Source of the DNA: Pseudomonadota bacterium
Lineage (GTDB): Bacteria; Pseudomonadota; Gammaproteobacteria; Pseudomonadales; Moraxellaceae
Assembly: GCA_023393635.1 (NCBI GenBank)
Contig: JAEWKT010000051.1
Coordinates: forward strand, 1 to 64,000
Length of the DNA: 64,000 bases
Direction: 5' to 3'
The first letter of the stretch is position 1; each line of letters opens with the position of its first letter. Made by a program: the position numbers and the translations under genes. Of this stretch, positions 9,470 to 17,432 are shown in pieces. Below the pieces are notes generated by a model. The model did not search any database, was not told where the DNA came from, and worked only from the letters and a program-made list of their open reading frames with translations.

Positions 9470-9498
9470 TTGACTTTGAGTCATAGTTTGGGCAAAAT
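9470..9498 (+). promoter_or_regulatory. Candidate sigma-70 promoter for rpsT
   Basis: TTGACT (9470-9475) is followed after 17 bp by CAAAAT (9493-9498), about 95 bp upstream of the rpsT start. A second TATAAA lies at 9547-9552 without a clear -35 partner. The whole 9336-9592 region is a divergent intergenic stretch between the SDR gene and rpsT. Confidence 0.4.
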
Positions 9499-9592
9499 TC
9501 GCCACTTGTTTACGGGCTGGGTTGTTTGCAACCATGTAAGCACTTGTATAAAGCCCACCCCCTAACTAACTTATTTTTCAAGGAGTGCACGA

Positions 9593-9862
9593 GTGGCAAA
9601 CTCTGCTCAGGCTAAAAAACGCGCCCGTCAAAACGTTAAAGCGCGCCAACACAACGCAAGCTTGCGTTCTATGGTTCGTACTTATATCAAAAAAGTAAAC
9701 GCTGCTATTACTGCTGGTGATTACGCTGTTGCAACTGATGCTTATAAAAAAGCTGTTCCGGTAATTGACCGTATGGCTGACAAAGGCATTTTGCACAAAA
9801 ACAAAGCTGCTCGTCATAAGAGCCGCTTAAATGCTCATATCAAAGCATTGGCTGCAAAATAA
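9593..9862 (+). CDS. rpsT: 30S ribosomal protein S20
   Basis: The 89-residue basic protein begins (V/M)ANSAQAKKRARQN and contains HNASLRSMVRTYIKKV and LHKNKAARHKSRLNAHIKAL, the classic S20 pattern. S20 binds 16S rRNA early in small-subunit assembly. The start codon is GTG, preceded by AAGGAG about eight bases upstream. Non-ATG starts are common in rpsT and are linked to its translational autocontrol in E. coli. It forms a single-gene unit with its own terminator. Confidence 0.97.
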   Translation: MANSAQAKKRARQNVKARQHNASLRSMVRTYIKKVNAAITAGDYAVATDAYKKAVPVIDRMADKGILHKNKAARHKSRLNAHIKALAAK

Positions 9863-9896
9863 TTATAGTTTCTATATAGCAACTATTGTTATTGAT

Positions 9897-9923
9897 AAAG
9901 CTCACCTCAGGGTGGGCTTTTTG
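9897..9923 (+). terminator. rpsT intrinsic terminator
   Basis: AAAGCTCACC (9897-9906) pairs with GGTGGGCTTT (9911-9920), with one G-U pair, across a TCAG loop, followed by TTT. Confidence 0.8.
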
Positions 9924-10345
9924 CTATCTGGGTTTACCGTTAGCACTTATTAAATCTAGCTTTTAATCATATTTCTTTAATCACAACGATTTATCACAAT
10001 AAGTTTTATCCTAATAACCTGTGAGCTTTAGTGCTTAAGTTCCTCACATCTCCTAAATATTAGGGTGTATCACTAATAAAGCCATTCCATAATCTTTAAT
10101 AGTCTTCACCTAATCCTATTTTGCCTATGCAGCTCATATATCAGCCATCAAAGCATCAGCGGCTTAACTGCAAACCGCCTAAACTTAAATAAATTAACTT
10201 CAAATACTCAAATTATATCCTTGTATTGCCATTAACAATTTGATTGCTCATTTGGCTTAATTCTTAGGTGTGTCAGTCAGCCCACATTTGGGTTATATGC
10301 TAAGATTTGCACTACTTTTTTCCTGATCCAACATGCGCTCTTGAT
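9924..10345. other. AT-rich intergenic region upstream of rodA
   Basis: About 420 bp without a gene on either strand. I see no tRNA, repeat or strong hairpin. It should hold the rodA promoter. A TGCTAAGAT extended -10-like element near 10298 is the best candidate but has no convincing -35 box. Confidence 0.5.
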
Positions 10346-11488
10346 ATGGCAGACACCCCACAATATCGGTTTTTACGCTATGCACCGCGCGATGGCAGTA
10401 ACATGCAAATTACTCCCACGCGCTGGGAGCGTTTACATATTGACCCCTGGCTAACAGGCATATTTTTAATTATTGCCAGTTTAGGCCTGGTGGTGCTTTA
10501 TAGTGCCGCCGCACAAGACAGCAGCTTGGTAATACGCCAGCTTGTTAGCTTTGTGATTGGCTGTGTAGTGATGTTAAGTATTGCGCAAGTGCCACCCAAA
10601 ATTTATCAGGCTTTTTCGCCGTGGTTTTATGCCTTAGGTCTATTGTCTTTAATTGCAGTCGTCTTATTTGGTGAAGTGCGTATGGGAGCGCAACGCTGGA
10701 TTGATATACCAGGATTCGGCAGCGTTCAGCCTTCAGAGTTTATGAAGCTTGCCATGCCCATGATGACGGCATGGTTTTTATCAGCCCGACCACTACCACC
10801 CACCCTCAAAGCAGTGCTAGTCACATTAGCACTGATAGGCATTCCTGTGTTGTTAATTGCCGAGCAGCCTGACTTAGGCACTGCCATGTTAGTCATGATG
10901 AGCGGGATGTTTGTGCTCTTTTTAAGTGGCCTGCGTTGGTGGATGATCGGCAGCGTTGTGGGTGCCATTGCAGCTATTGCACCGATAGCATGGTTTTTTT
11001 TGCTACACGGCTATCAAAAACAGCGTGTTCTTACCTTATTTAACCCTGAAGCAGATGCTTTGGGCACTGGCTGGAATATTATCCAATCTAAAACTGCAAT
11101 TGGTTCTGGTGGTTTATTTGGCAAAGGCTACTTAAATGGCACGCAATCACATTTGCACTTTTTGCCTGAAGGCCACACCGACTTTATTATTGCCGCATTT
11201 TCTGAAGAATTCGGCTTGGCAGGCGTTATCTTATTATTTTTTCTCTACTGCTGCGTTATTTTACGCGCTTTTCAAATTGCCTCACGCACCAAGCATAATT
11301 ATGGTCGTTTACTGGCTGGCGGCATTGGGCTGTCATTCTTTGTTTACGTGTTTGTTAACGCAGGAATGGTTAGTGGCATTTTACCTGTCGTTGGCGTACC
11401 TTTACCTTTTATGAGCTATGGTGGCACTGCAATTATTACTTTAATGGCAGGTTTTGGCTTGCTCATGTCAATTCATACCCATCGCTAA
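10346..11488 (+). CDS. rodA: Peptidoglycan glycosyltransferase RodA (SEDS family)
   Basis: About 380 residues with roughly ten membrane segments. SEDS signatures include RWIDIPGFGSVQPSEFMKL, the AEQPDLGTAMLV loop bearing the catalytic Asp, FNPEADALGTGWNIIQSKTAIGSGGL (family GxGWNxxQS), FLPEGHTDFIFAAF-like FLPEGHTDFIIAAF and PLPFMSYGGT. RodA polymerises glycan strands for lateral wall growth with PBP2. A TTG at 10307 opens the frame earlier, but the ATG at 10346 or the ATG at 10403 is more likely; neither has a clear ribosome site. mltB follows 21 bp later, so the two are probably cotranscribed. FtsW is the close relative, but the DLGTAML/HTDFI context and mltB next door favour RodA. Confidence 0.93.
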   Translation: MADTPQYRFLRYAPRDGSNMQITPTRWERLHIDPWLTGIFLIIASLGLVVLYSAAAQDSSLVIRQLVSFVIGCVVMLSIAQVPPKIYQAFSPWFYALGLLSLIAVVLFGEVRMGAQRWIDIPGFGSVQPSEFMKLAMPMMTAWFLSARPLPPTLKAVLVTLALIGIPVLLIAEQPDLGTAMLVMMSGMFVLFLSGLRWWMIGSVVGAIAAIAPIAWFFLLHGYQKQRVLTLFNPEADALGTGWNIIQSKTAIGSGGLFGKGYLNGTQSHLHFLPEGHTDFIIAAFSEEFGLAGVILLFFLYCCVILRAFQIASRTKHNYGRLLAGGIGLSFFVYVFVNAGMVSGILPVVGVPLPFMSYGGTAIITLMAGFGLLMSIHTHR

Positions 11489-11509
11489 TTTTTTATTTTG
11501 GAACGCATT

Positions 11510-12532
11510 ATGTTGTTTAAAAAATTAACCTCTCTCTTCCCGTTGAAGGACTATACCCTCTTGCTGGCAGGGTTACTGGTTGCAGGGTCTAGCCCTGTAA
11601 GCCATGCCAATGACTTTATGCTTGATCCCGCTTACCCTGCTTTTCAGCAAAAAATGATGAACGAGTTTCAGTTTTCGGCAACGCAAGTAGATGAAGCCAT
11701 GAGCTCAGCGGTACGTATAGATCGTATTTTAACCATTATGACCAAGCCTGCGGAAGGCAAACAGTGGTATGAATATCGTCCGCAGTTTTTAGTGGATTCA
11801 ACCATTGATCGCGGTGCCCGTTTTAAGCAGCAGCATGCCAATGCCTTATGGCGTGCAGAACAACAATACGGCGTACCACAGTCCATTATTTTAGGGATTT
11901 TAGGGGTTGAAACAGGCTTTGGGCAAAATAAAGGCAGCTTTAGGACGCTAGATGCGCTTGCAACGCTCGCCTTTGGCTATCCACGTCGTTCGGCATACTT
12001 TAGTGATGAACTGGCAAACTTGCTTGTATTGGCTCGAGAGCAAGGCTTAAGTGTAGACAGCTATAAAGGTTCTTATGCGGGTGCATTGGGCTATCCGCAA
12101 TTTATGCCCAGTAATATACGCAAGCTCGCAGTAGACTTTAATCAGGATGGTAAAGTTGACATTATCAATGATCCCGTAGATGCCATTGGTTCAATTGCGC
12201 ACTATCTTTCGGTGAATGGCTGGCAACGTGGTGAACCTATTGGGTTTAGAGCCAACTATAATGGTCATGATGATATGCAAGTGGTAGCGCCTGATGGTCA
12301 ACTGGATAAAATGCGTCCAGCAGGTGAATTTGCCAGTTTAGGTTTAAAACCGATCAATCCAGTCACCAAACTTGACCCTTTAGATATGGTCAATGGTATT
12401 CGTTTAATGGAAGAGTATGGCCCCACCTACTGGATCGTTTATCCCAATTACGTGACAATTACTACTTATAATTATAGTCGCAACTATGCCACAGCAGTTT
12501 GGCAGCTAGGTGAAGCCATTCTCAATCGTTAA
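11510..12532 (+). CDS. mltB: Lytic murein transglycosylase B
   Basis: The 340-residue protein has an N-terminal signal peptide (to about SHA, residue 33) and the MltB catalytic domain: SIILGILGVETGFGQNKGSF with the catalytic Glu, FRTLDALATLAFGYPRRSAYF, GSYAGALGYPQFMPSNI and YNYSRNYATAVWQLG near the end. MltB cleaves peptidoglycan with 1,6-anhydro product formation. E. coli MltB is a lipoprotein. Here the equivalent place reads LLVAGSSPVS, with Ser where the lipid-bearing Cys would be, so this form is probably soluble in the periplasm. ATG 11510 is preferred to an upstream TTG (11498). It is downstream of rodA in an apparent operon. Confidence 0.93.
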   Translation: MLFKKLTSLFPLKDYTLLLAGLLVAGSSPVSHANDFMLDPAYPAFQQKMMNEFQFSATQVDEAMSSAVRIDRILTIMTKPAEGKQWYEYRPQFLVDSTIDRGARFKQQHANALWRAEQQYGVPQSIILGILGVETGFGQNKGSFRTLDALATLAFGYPRRSAYFSDELANLLVLAREQGLSVDSYKGSYAGALGYPQFMPSNIRKLAVDFNQDGKVDIINDPVDAIGSIAHYLSVNGWQRGEPIGFRANYNGHDDMQVVAPDGQLDKMRPAGEFASLGLKPINPVTKLDPLDMVNGIRLMEEYGPTYWIVYPNYVTITTYNYSRNYATAVWQLGEAILNR

Positions 12533-12847
12533 AGTGCAACTTTAGCTGCCATCAGCACTTTACATTAATTACAACTCCTACACCTGCCAATTAGGACAAA
12601 GAAGCATTGTTTTACCGAATTGGCAGCCTTTTGAAATATTTATTTACAATATTGGTTATTTATTGATCAATAAAGTAATAAAAATCATTGTTTTTGTAAC
12701 TGAAGTGTACTTTTTATTGGACAAGTATTTAATTTAGTCACTATCATCGCCTCCACGATATTCATTAACGATTAACTGTGGCAAAGAAATCTTGATAAAG
12801 CTGGCACTAAAGGCATTATTTAAGATTCCCACTGGAGCACTGGATCT
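12533..12847. other. Intergenic region with inverted repeats between mltB and the rlpA-like gene
   Basis: Two inverted repeats are visible: AAAGTGC (12531-12537) with GCACTTT (12555-12561), overlapping the mltB stop, and CTGCCAATT (12584-12592) with AATTGGCAG (12618-12626). Neither is followed by a clear T-run, but either could end the rodA-mltB transcript. The rest is AT-rich and presumably carries the promoter of the next gene. Confidence 0.45.
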
Positions 12848-13516
12848 ATGCAAAAATCAGTATTTACTGTACTGACCTTGTCAATTGGCTTGGCTTTTAC
12901 TACTGCGTCACATGCTGACCTGGTACAAGCTCAGCCACTAAGCAATGGCGTTGAGTCTGCAAATTTAGCCAATCGTGTACTGGATCAAGATGGTCAAACG
13001 ATTAGCTCTGCCTTATTTAAAATGAATACTGCTGCCAATAGCAATAATAACTCTGCTATTGCAAGCAAACCAACTGCCATTACAGCACTAAGCATCACAG
13101 AAACTGCTGGTAATCGTGTTAAATCACAAAATGTTCCTGCGCGTATTGAAATAGAAAATAAAGCAGAGCCAGGAATTATTGATCGTTTAAGCGCAGTGGC
13201 CTCTGAAGCAGTACGCAAGTTTAGCCAAACAGGCATGGCATCCTGGTATGGCCGCCAGTTCCATGGTCGTAAAACTGCAAGTGGCGATACATTTGATATG
13301 TATGCCATGACAGCAGCACACCGTAGCCTGCCTCTTAACTGCTATATCCGCGTTACCAACAAAGACAACGGCAAAAGCGTTGTGGTGAAGGTAAACGACC
13401 GTGGCCCGTTCCATGGCAACCGTGTATTGGATTTATCCTACGGTGCGGCAAACAAGTTAGGCATTACCAATCGTGGCACAGGTAACGTCACTATTGAACG
13501 TATCGAAGCGCCTTAA
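12848..13516 (+). CDS. rlpA: RlpA-like septal/rare lipoprotein A-type protein (non-lipidated)
   Basis: The 222-residue protein has a signal peptide cleaved near TTASHA (residue ~23), a ~110-residue Asn/Ala-rich linker, and a C-terminal RlpA double-psi beta-barrel (about 128-222): GMASWYGRQFHGRKTASGD, MYAMTAAHRSLPLNC, VVVKVNDRGPFHGNRVLDLSYGAANKLG. The conserved His-Asp of lytic RlpA proteins (FHG, NDRGP) are present. Unlike E. coli and Pseudomonas RlpA it has no lipobox Cys and no SPOR domain. A periplasmic peptidoglycan-cleaving role is likely but not proven. Two rodA/mltB-type wall genes lie upstream. Confidence 0.85.
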   Translation: MQKSVFTVLTLSIGLAFTTASHADLVQAQPLSNGVESANLANRVLDQDGQTISSALFKMNTAANSNNNSAIASKPTAITALSITETAGNRVKSQNVPARIEIENKAEPGIIDRLSAVASEAVRKFSQTGMASWYGRQFHGRKTASGDTFDMYAMTAAHRSLPLNCYIRVTNKDNGKSVVVKVNDRGPFHGNRVLDLSYGAANKLGITNRGTGNVTIERIEAP

Positions 13517-13702
13517 GATTTAAACTACATTAAGTTTGCTCATTTCAAAGTCACCTTATTTGGTGGCTTTGTTGTATTTATAATATGGTTAACTATGCTG
13601 TGTAAGATAAGCAATAACTGCGTCGTACTTAGGTTGAGCTTGCATTGTATTTTGTCTTATGGCATTGTCATTTAGACACGGAACAGTTTATAGGACTATG
13701 TG

Positions 13703-14152
13703 ATGCGTAATCTTCAACAGTGGCTTGACGAATACAGCGAAAGTCACCGCAACCTCACCAATAAACGCATTCATTGGTTATGCGTACCTGCCATCTTATT
13801 TTCTTTAGTGGGCTTTAGTTGGCATTTAAGCACCGTGATGACAATTGCACTCATTGGGTTGACCTTGCTTTTTTATGCACGGTTATCTCTGCCCTTGCTC
13901 ATGGCCATGAGCATTCTCATGCTTATTATGCTACTACTCATTAACTGGCTACCTGTGGGTGCTGGCTTTTTTGTGGGCTTATTTGTTGTGGCATGGATTG
14001 GTCAATTTTATGGCCATAAAGTAGAAGGTAAAAAACCCTCTTTCTTTAAAGACCTTCAATTTTTACTCATTGGCCCAGCATGGTGTATGGATGCGGGTAT
14101 TAGCCATTTCTTCCCTAACTGGCGTAAACGTTTTATTGCTCAGGCTACTTGA
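13703..14152 (+). CDS. Mpo1-like (DUF962/YGL010w) membrane protein
   Basis: The 149-residue protein resembles the Mpo1 family: an N-terminal QQWLDEYSESHRNLTNKRIHWLCVP segment with conserved His residues, three to four hydrophobic segments (about 28-48, 50-65, 70-100), and the family motif GQFYGHKVEGKKPSFFKDLQ with a conserved His, then FLLIGPAW. Yeast Mpo1 is an iron-dependent dioxygenase of 2-hydroxy fatty acids; the bacterial role is not established. The frame also opens with GTG at 13700, directly before ATG 13703. A hairpin-prone inverted repeat (GCAGATTATTA.., 14214-14236) lies downstream. Confidence 0.78.
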   Translation: MRNLQQWLDEYSESHRNLTNKRIHWLCVPAILFSLVGFSWHLSTVMTIALIGLTLLFYARLSLPLLMAMSILMLIMLLLINWLPVGAGFFVGLFVVAWIGQFYGHKVEGKKPSFFKDLQFLLIGPAWCMDAGISHFFPNWRKRFIAQAT

Positions 14153-14340
14153 GGCCATAAGCGTTTAAGTTAAATAGTCATACGCATTTAATTAGCAAGG
14201 GCTTTAGTATCATGCAGATTATTATTAATAGTCTGCTCTATCCCAGACTTCTACTGCTTTAGCTAATCCCAATACGGTTTATTTTTCTCATCAATTTTAT
14301 TAAGTAGATTAAAATTTTAAATCAATAAATTAAAGGCCCA

Positions 14341-14368
14341 AAAAAATCCCGCTGTAGCGGGATTTTTT
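14341..14368 (-). terminator. tsf terminator
   Basis: AAAAAATCCCGC (14341-14352) pairs perfectly with GCGGGATTTTTT (14357-14368) across a TGTA loop, ten bases after the tsf stop. Confidence 0.9.
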
Positions 14369-14377
14369 GCAATTCAA

Positions 14378-15259
14378 TTACTTGGCAGCATCAGCTTGTG
14401 CGGCAGCAACTTCATCAGCAAAGCTCATTTCAGCTTTCTTTTCAATGCCTTCGCCCACTTCAAAGCGTTTGAATTCATTAACAGTTAAGCCAACAGCTTT
14501 TAATACATCGCCAACTTTTTTGTCGTTGTCAATAACATACGCTTGACGTAACAATGTGACTTCATTTAAGTATTTGTCCAATGCACCGCTAACCATTTTT
14601 TCAACGATATTGGCAGGTTTACCAGACTCAATTGCTTTGGCTTCTGCAATTTCTTTTTCTTTGGCTAAAATGTCTGCTGGTACATCTTCAGCATTTACAG
14701 CCGCTGGATTAAATGCAGCAACATGCATTGCTACGCCCTTACCAGTCTCGCTATCACCACCAGTGTAAGAAACAATGACACCGATTTTTAAGCCGTGACG
14801 ATAAGCGGCAAGGTTTTCACCTTCAACAATATATGCGCGACGAACTTGAATGTTTTCACCAATTTTTTGTACTAAAGCAACGCGTGCTTCTTCTACAGTC
14901 AGGCTATCGTCATATTTTAAGTTAGAAATTTCTTCAGCTTCTGTCGCATTGTTAGCCAATGCAACTTCCGCAACGCGATTAGCAAATGCAGTAAAGCTTT
15001 CATCTTTGGCAACAAAGTCAGTTTGACTGTTTACTTCTAACAATAATGCACGGTTACCGTCTTGAGCAATGATAATGGCGCCATCAGCTGCAATATTACC
15101 TGCTTTTTTAGCAGCTTTTGCCTGACCAGATTTGCGTAGGTTATCAATTGCTACTTCAACATCACCACCAGCTTCTTGCAATGCTTTTTTGCATTCCATC
15201 ATGCCTAGGCCAGTACGGTCACGTAGCTCTTTTACCATGCTTGCGCTAATTGCGGTCAT
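14378..15259 (-). CDS. tsf: Elongation factor Ts
   Basis: The 293-residue protein starts MTAISASMVKELRDRTGLGMMECKKAL-type, with the EF-Ts motifs GLGMMECKKAL and VNSQTDFVAKDE (about residues 75-86). It is the nucleotide exchange factor that regenerates EF-Tu-GTP. A signature ALLLEVNSQTDFVAKD and the C-terminal core are complete. It lies 166 bp downstream of rpsB in the usual rpsB-tsf order; a hairpin in that gap may set the ratio of the two products. Confidence 0.97.
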   Translation of the reverse strand: MTAISASMVKELRDRTGLGMMECKKALQEAGGDVEVAIDNLRKSGQAKAAKKAGNIAADGAIIIAQDGNRALLLEVNSQTDFVAKDESFTAFANRVAEVALANNATEAEEISNLKYDDSLTVEEARVALVQKIGENIQVRRAYIVEGENLAAYRHGLKIGVIVSYTGGDSETGKGVAMHVAAFNPAAVNAEDVPADILAKEKEIAEAKAIESGKPANIVEKMVSGALDKYLNEVTLLRQAYVIDNDKKVGDVLKAVGLTVNEFKRFEVGEGIEKKAEMSFADEVAAAQADAAK

Positions 15260-15312
15260 GCTTATCTCCTAAATGATATATCGAGTAATTCAAATATTTA
15301 ATTGCAAACAAA

Positions 15313-15344
15313 AACGGCCCATGGGCTAAATCGCTTGGGCCGTT
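15313..15344 (-). promoter_or_regulatory. Hairpin in the rpsB-tsf gap
   Basis: AACGGCCCA (15313-15321) pairs perfectly with TGGGCCGTT (15336-15344). Next to it, ACATCGGTTT (15345-15354) matches AAACCGATGT (15408-15417) inverted. No strong T-run follows, so partial attenuation or an RNA-processing structure is more likely than full termination. Confidence 0.5.
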
Positions 15345-15425
15345 ACATCGGTTTACTGGTATATTTTTAGCTTAAAGTCATCTCTATGCAGATCAATACA
15401 CCAACAAAAACCGATGTGTCCAACA

Positions 15426-16229
15426 TTAAGCGTTGGTTGTAGGTGCAGCTTCGTCAGCAGTTGATGCTTCTTCAGCAACAGGAGCAGCGGCTTCTACAGG
15501 CGCAGCTTCAGCATTTTTAGCACCACCAGCCTGGTTTTGCGCATACTCTTTACCAGCAAGAATAGCATCAGCCATTGCAGTTGCATATAAAGTTACCGCA
15601 CGGATCGCATCGTCATTACCAGGGATAATGTAGTCAACGCCATCTGGATTAGAGTTGGTATCAACAATACCAATCACTGGAATACCTAAGTTTCTTGCTT
15701 CTTTAATTGCAATTGACTCATGGTCAACGTCGATGATGAATAAAGCATCAGGCAAACCGCCCATGTTTTTAACACCACCTAAAGAACGCTCCAGTTTTTC
15801 CATTTCACGGGTACGCTCTAATGCTTCGCGTTTGGTTAGCTTGGCAAAAGTACCGTCTTGTGACTGAACTTCAAGTTCTTTTAAACGGTTGATTGACTGG
15901 CGTAAGGTTTTCCAGTTAGTCAACATACCACCTAACCAGCGATGATCAACATATGGCTGGCCAGCACGTTGCGCTTGTTCACGGATAATATTGCTTGCAG
16001 CGCGTTTAGTACCGACAAACAGTACTTTATTTTTTTTAGACGCTAAGTTGTTAACAAAATTTAGCGCATCATTTAACGCAGGAACAGTATGCTCAAGGTT
16101 GATGATATGAATCTTATTACGGGCACCAAAAATATAAGGACCCATTTTTGGGTTCCAGAAACGAGTTTGGTGACCAAAGTGAGCGCCTGCTTGTAACAGG
16201 TCGCGCATGCCTACATTGTAACTTGCCAT
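15426..16229 (-). CDS. rpsB: 30S ribosomal protein S2
   Basis: The 267-residue protein begins MASYNVGMRDLLQAGAHFGH and carries WNPKMGPYIFGARNKIHIINL and PDALFIIDVDHESIAIKEA, all classic S2 signatures. The C-terminal ~35 residues form an Ala/Glu-rich tail longer than in E. coli S2. The start at 16229 is chosen by homology; the frame opens 33 bp earlier. The 169-bp gap to divergent map should hold the rpsB leader, where S2 controls its own synthesis in other gammaproteobacteria. Confidence 0.97.
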   Translation of the reverse strand: MASYNVGMRDLLQAGAHFGHQTRFWNPKMGPYIFGARNKIHIINLEHTVPALNDALNFVNNLASKKNKVLFVGTKRAASNIIREQAQRAGQPYVDHRWLGGMLTNWKTLRQSINRLKELEVQSQDGTFAKLTKREALERTREMEKLERSLGGVKNMGGLPDALFIIDVDHESIAIKEARNLGIPVIGIVDTNSNPDGVDYIIPGNDDAIRAVTLYATAMADAILAGKEYAQNQAGGAKNAEAAPVEAAAPVAEEASTADEAAPTTNA

Positions 16230-16461
16230 GATATTTACCTTAAATTTGGGTTGGGCCTCCATATGTCCTCATTGTCCACTTTCGTTTAAAAAACAAAAGC
16301 ACCCAGATCAATGTGCCGACATATGTGTGGATTAGCCGTTTAGCACCAACTCATGGGTATTAGCAATAACTCCGATAAGAATTATTACCCAAAAGCATTT
16401 GCTAAAACGGGGCGCTATTTATACCATAGATGTGTCATTTTTGCCAAAAAAATTTAAGCGT

Positions 16462-17286
16462 ATGAATAGTTTTAGTTCCCCTAACCGTCATTTGATTAAA
16501 TCTGCGGATGCCATTGAGAAAATGCGGGTGGCTGGGCGTTTGGCAGCTGAAGTTTTAATGATGATTAAACCGCATGTCAAAGCAGGTGTAAGTACGCTTG
16601 AGCTGGATAAAATTTGCCATGACTATATTGTCAATGTTCAGGATGCGGTGCCTGCCTGCCTGGGCTACGGTGGTGGACAAGGCCGTAAGCCCTTCCCTGC
16701 GGTCATTTGTACATCAGTCAACCATGTGGTGTGTCATGGGATACCTTCTGAGACTAAAATTTTAAAAAACGGTTATATTTTAAATATTGATGTCACGGTC
16801 ATTAAAGATGGTTATCACGGCGATACCAACATGATGTTTATGATTGGCGAGCCTTCTATTTTGGCCAAGCGGATTTCTGCCGTGGCGCAAGAAGCCATGT
16901 ATAAAGGTATTGAAACAGTAAAAGCTGGCTCGTATGTGGGCGATATTGGGGCAGCCATCCAAAAATATGTGGAGTCTGAGCGTTTTAGTGTGGTGCGCGA
17001 ATATTGTGGTCATGGTATTGGCACTGTATTTCATGATGACCCGCAAATTCTGCATTATGGTAAAGCAGGTACGGGTATGCGCCTGGAAGCAGGCATGACC
17101 TTTACTATTGAGCCCATGATCAATGCGGGTGTATGGCAAACCCGTTTGCTTGGTGATAACTGGACGGTGGTGACTAAAGATCATAAATTATCGGCGCAGT
17201 ATGAGCATACCTTGTTAGTCACTGACACAGGTGTCGAAATACTTACTGCACGTCCTGACGAAGATCTAAGCCGTTTTAATCAATAG
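16462..17286 (+). CDS. map: Methionine aminopeptidase type I
   Basis: The 274-residue enzyme removes the initiator Met from new proteins. The dinuclear metal ligands of the family are visible in order: Asp in NIDVTV, Asp in HGDTNM, His in CGHGIG, Glu in TIEPMIN and Glu in YEHTLL. CHGIPS carries the substrate-pocket His. The frame opens at 16399, but the ATG at 16462 (MNSFSSPN) gives the usual length. It is divergent from rpsB-tsf, a conserved gammaproteobacterial layout. Confidence 0.95.
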   Translation: MNSFSSPNRHLIKSADAIEKMRVAGRLAAEVLMMIKPHVKAGVSTLELDKICHDYIVNVQDAVPACLGYGGGQGRKPFPAVICTSVNHVVCHGIPSETKILKNGYILNIDVTVIKDGYHGDTNMMFMIGEPSILAKRISAVAQEAMYKGIETVKAGSYVGDIGAAIQKYVESERFSVVREYCGHGIGTVFHDDPQILHYGKAGTGMRLEAGMTFTIEPMINAGVWQTRLLGDNWTVVTKDHKLSAQYEHTLLVTDTGVEILTARPDEDLSRFNQ

Positions 17287-17364
17287 TTGATATGCAGTAG
17301 CTAATATCAATATATAGTATAGCTGCATGACTTTAAGTGGCTAAGTTTGTAAAAAAATGCTTGT

Positions 17365-17397
17365 AAAAAAACCGCGCTAATCGTAGTGCGGTTTTTT
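17365..17397. terminator. Bidirectional terminator between map and degS
   Basis: AAAAAACCGC (17366-17375) pairs with GCGGTTTTTT (17388-17397), with inner GCTA/TAGT pairing. It lies between convergent genes and has T-tracts on both strands. Confidence 0.85.
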
Positions 17398-17432
17398 ATT
17401 TTACTGACGACTATTTATTACCGTTAGTGAAT

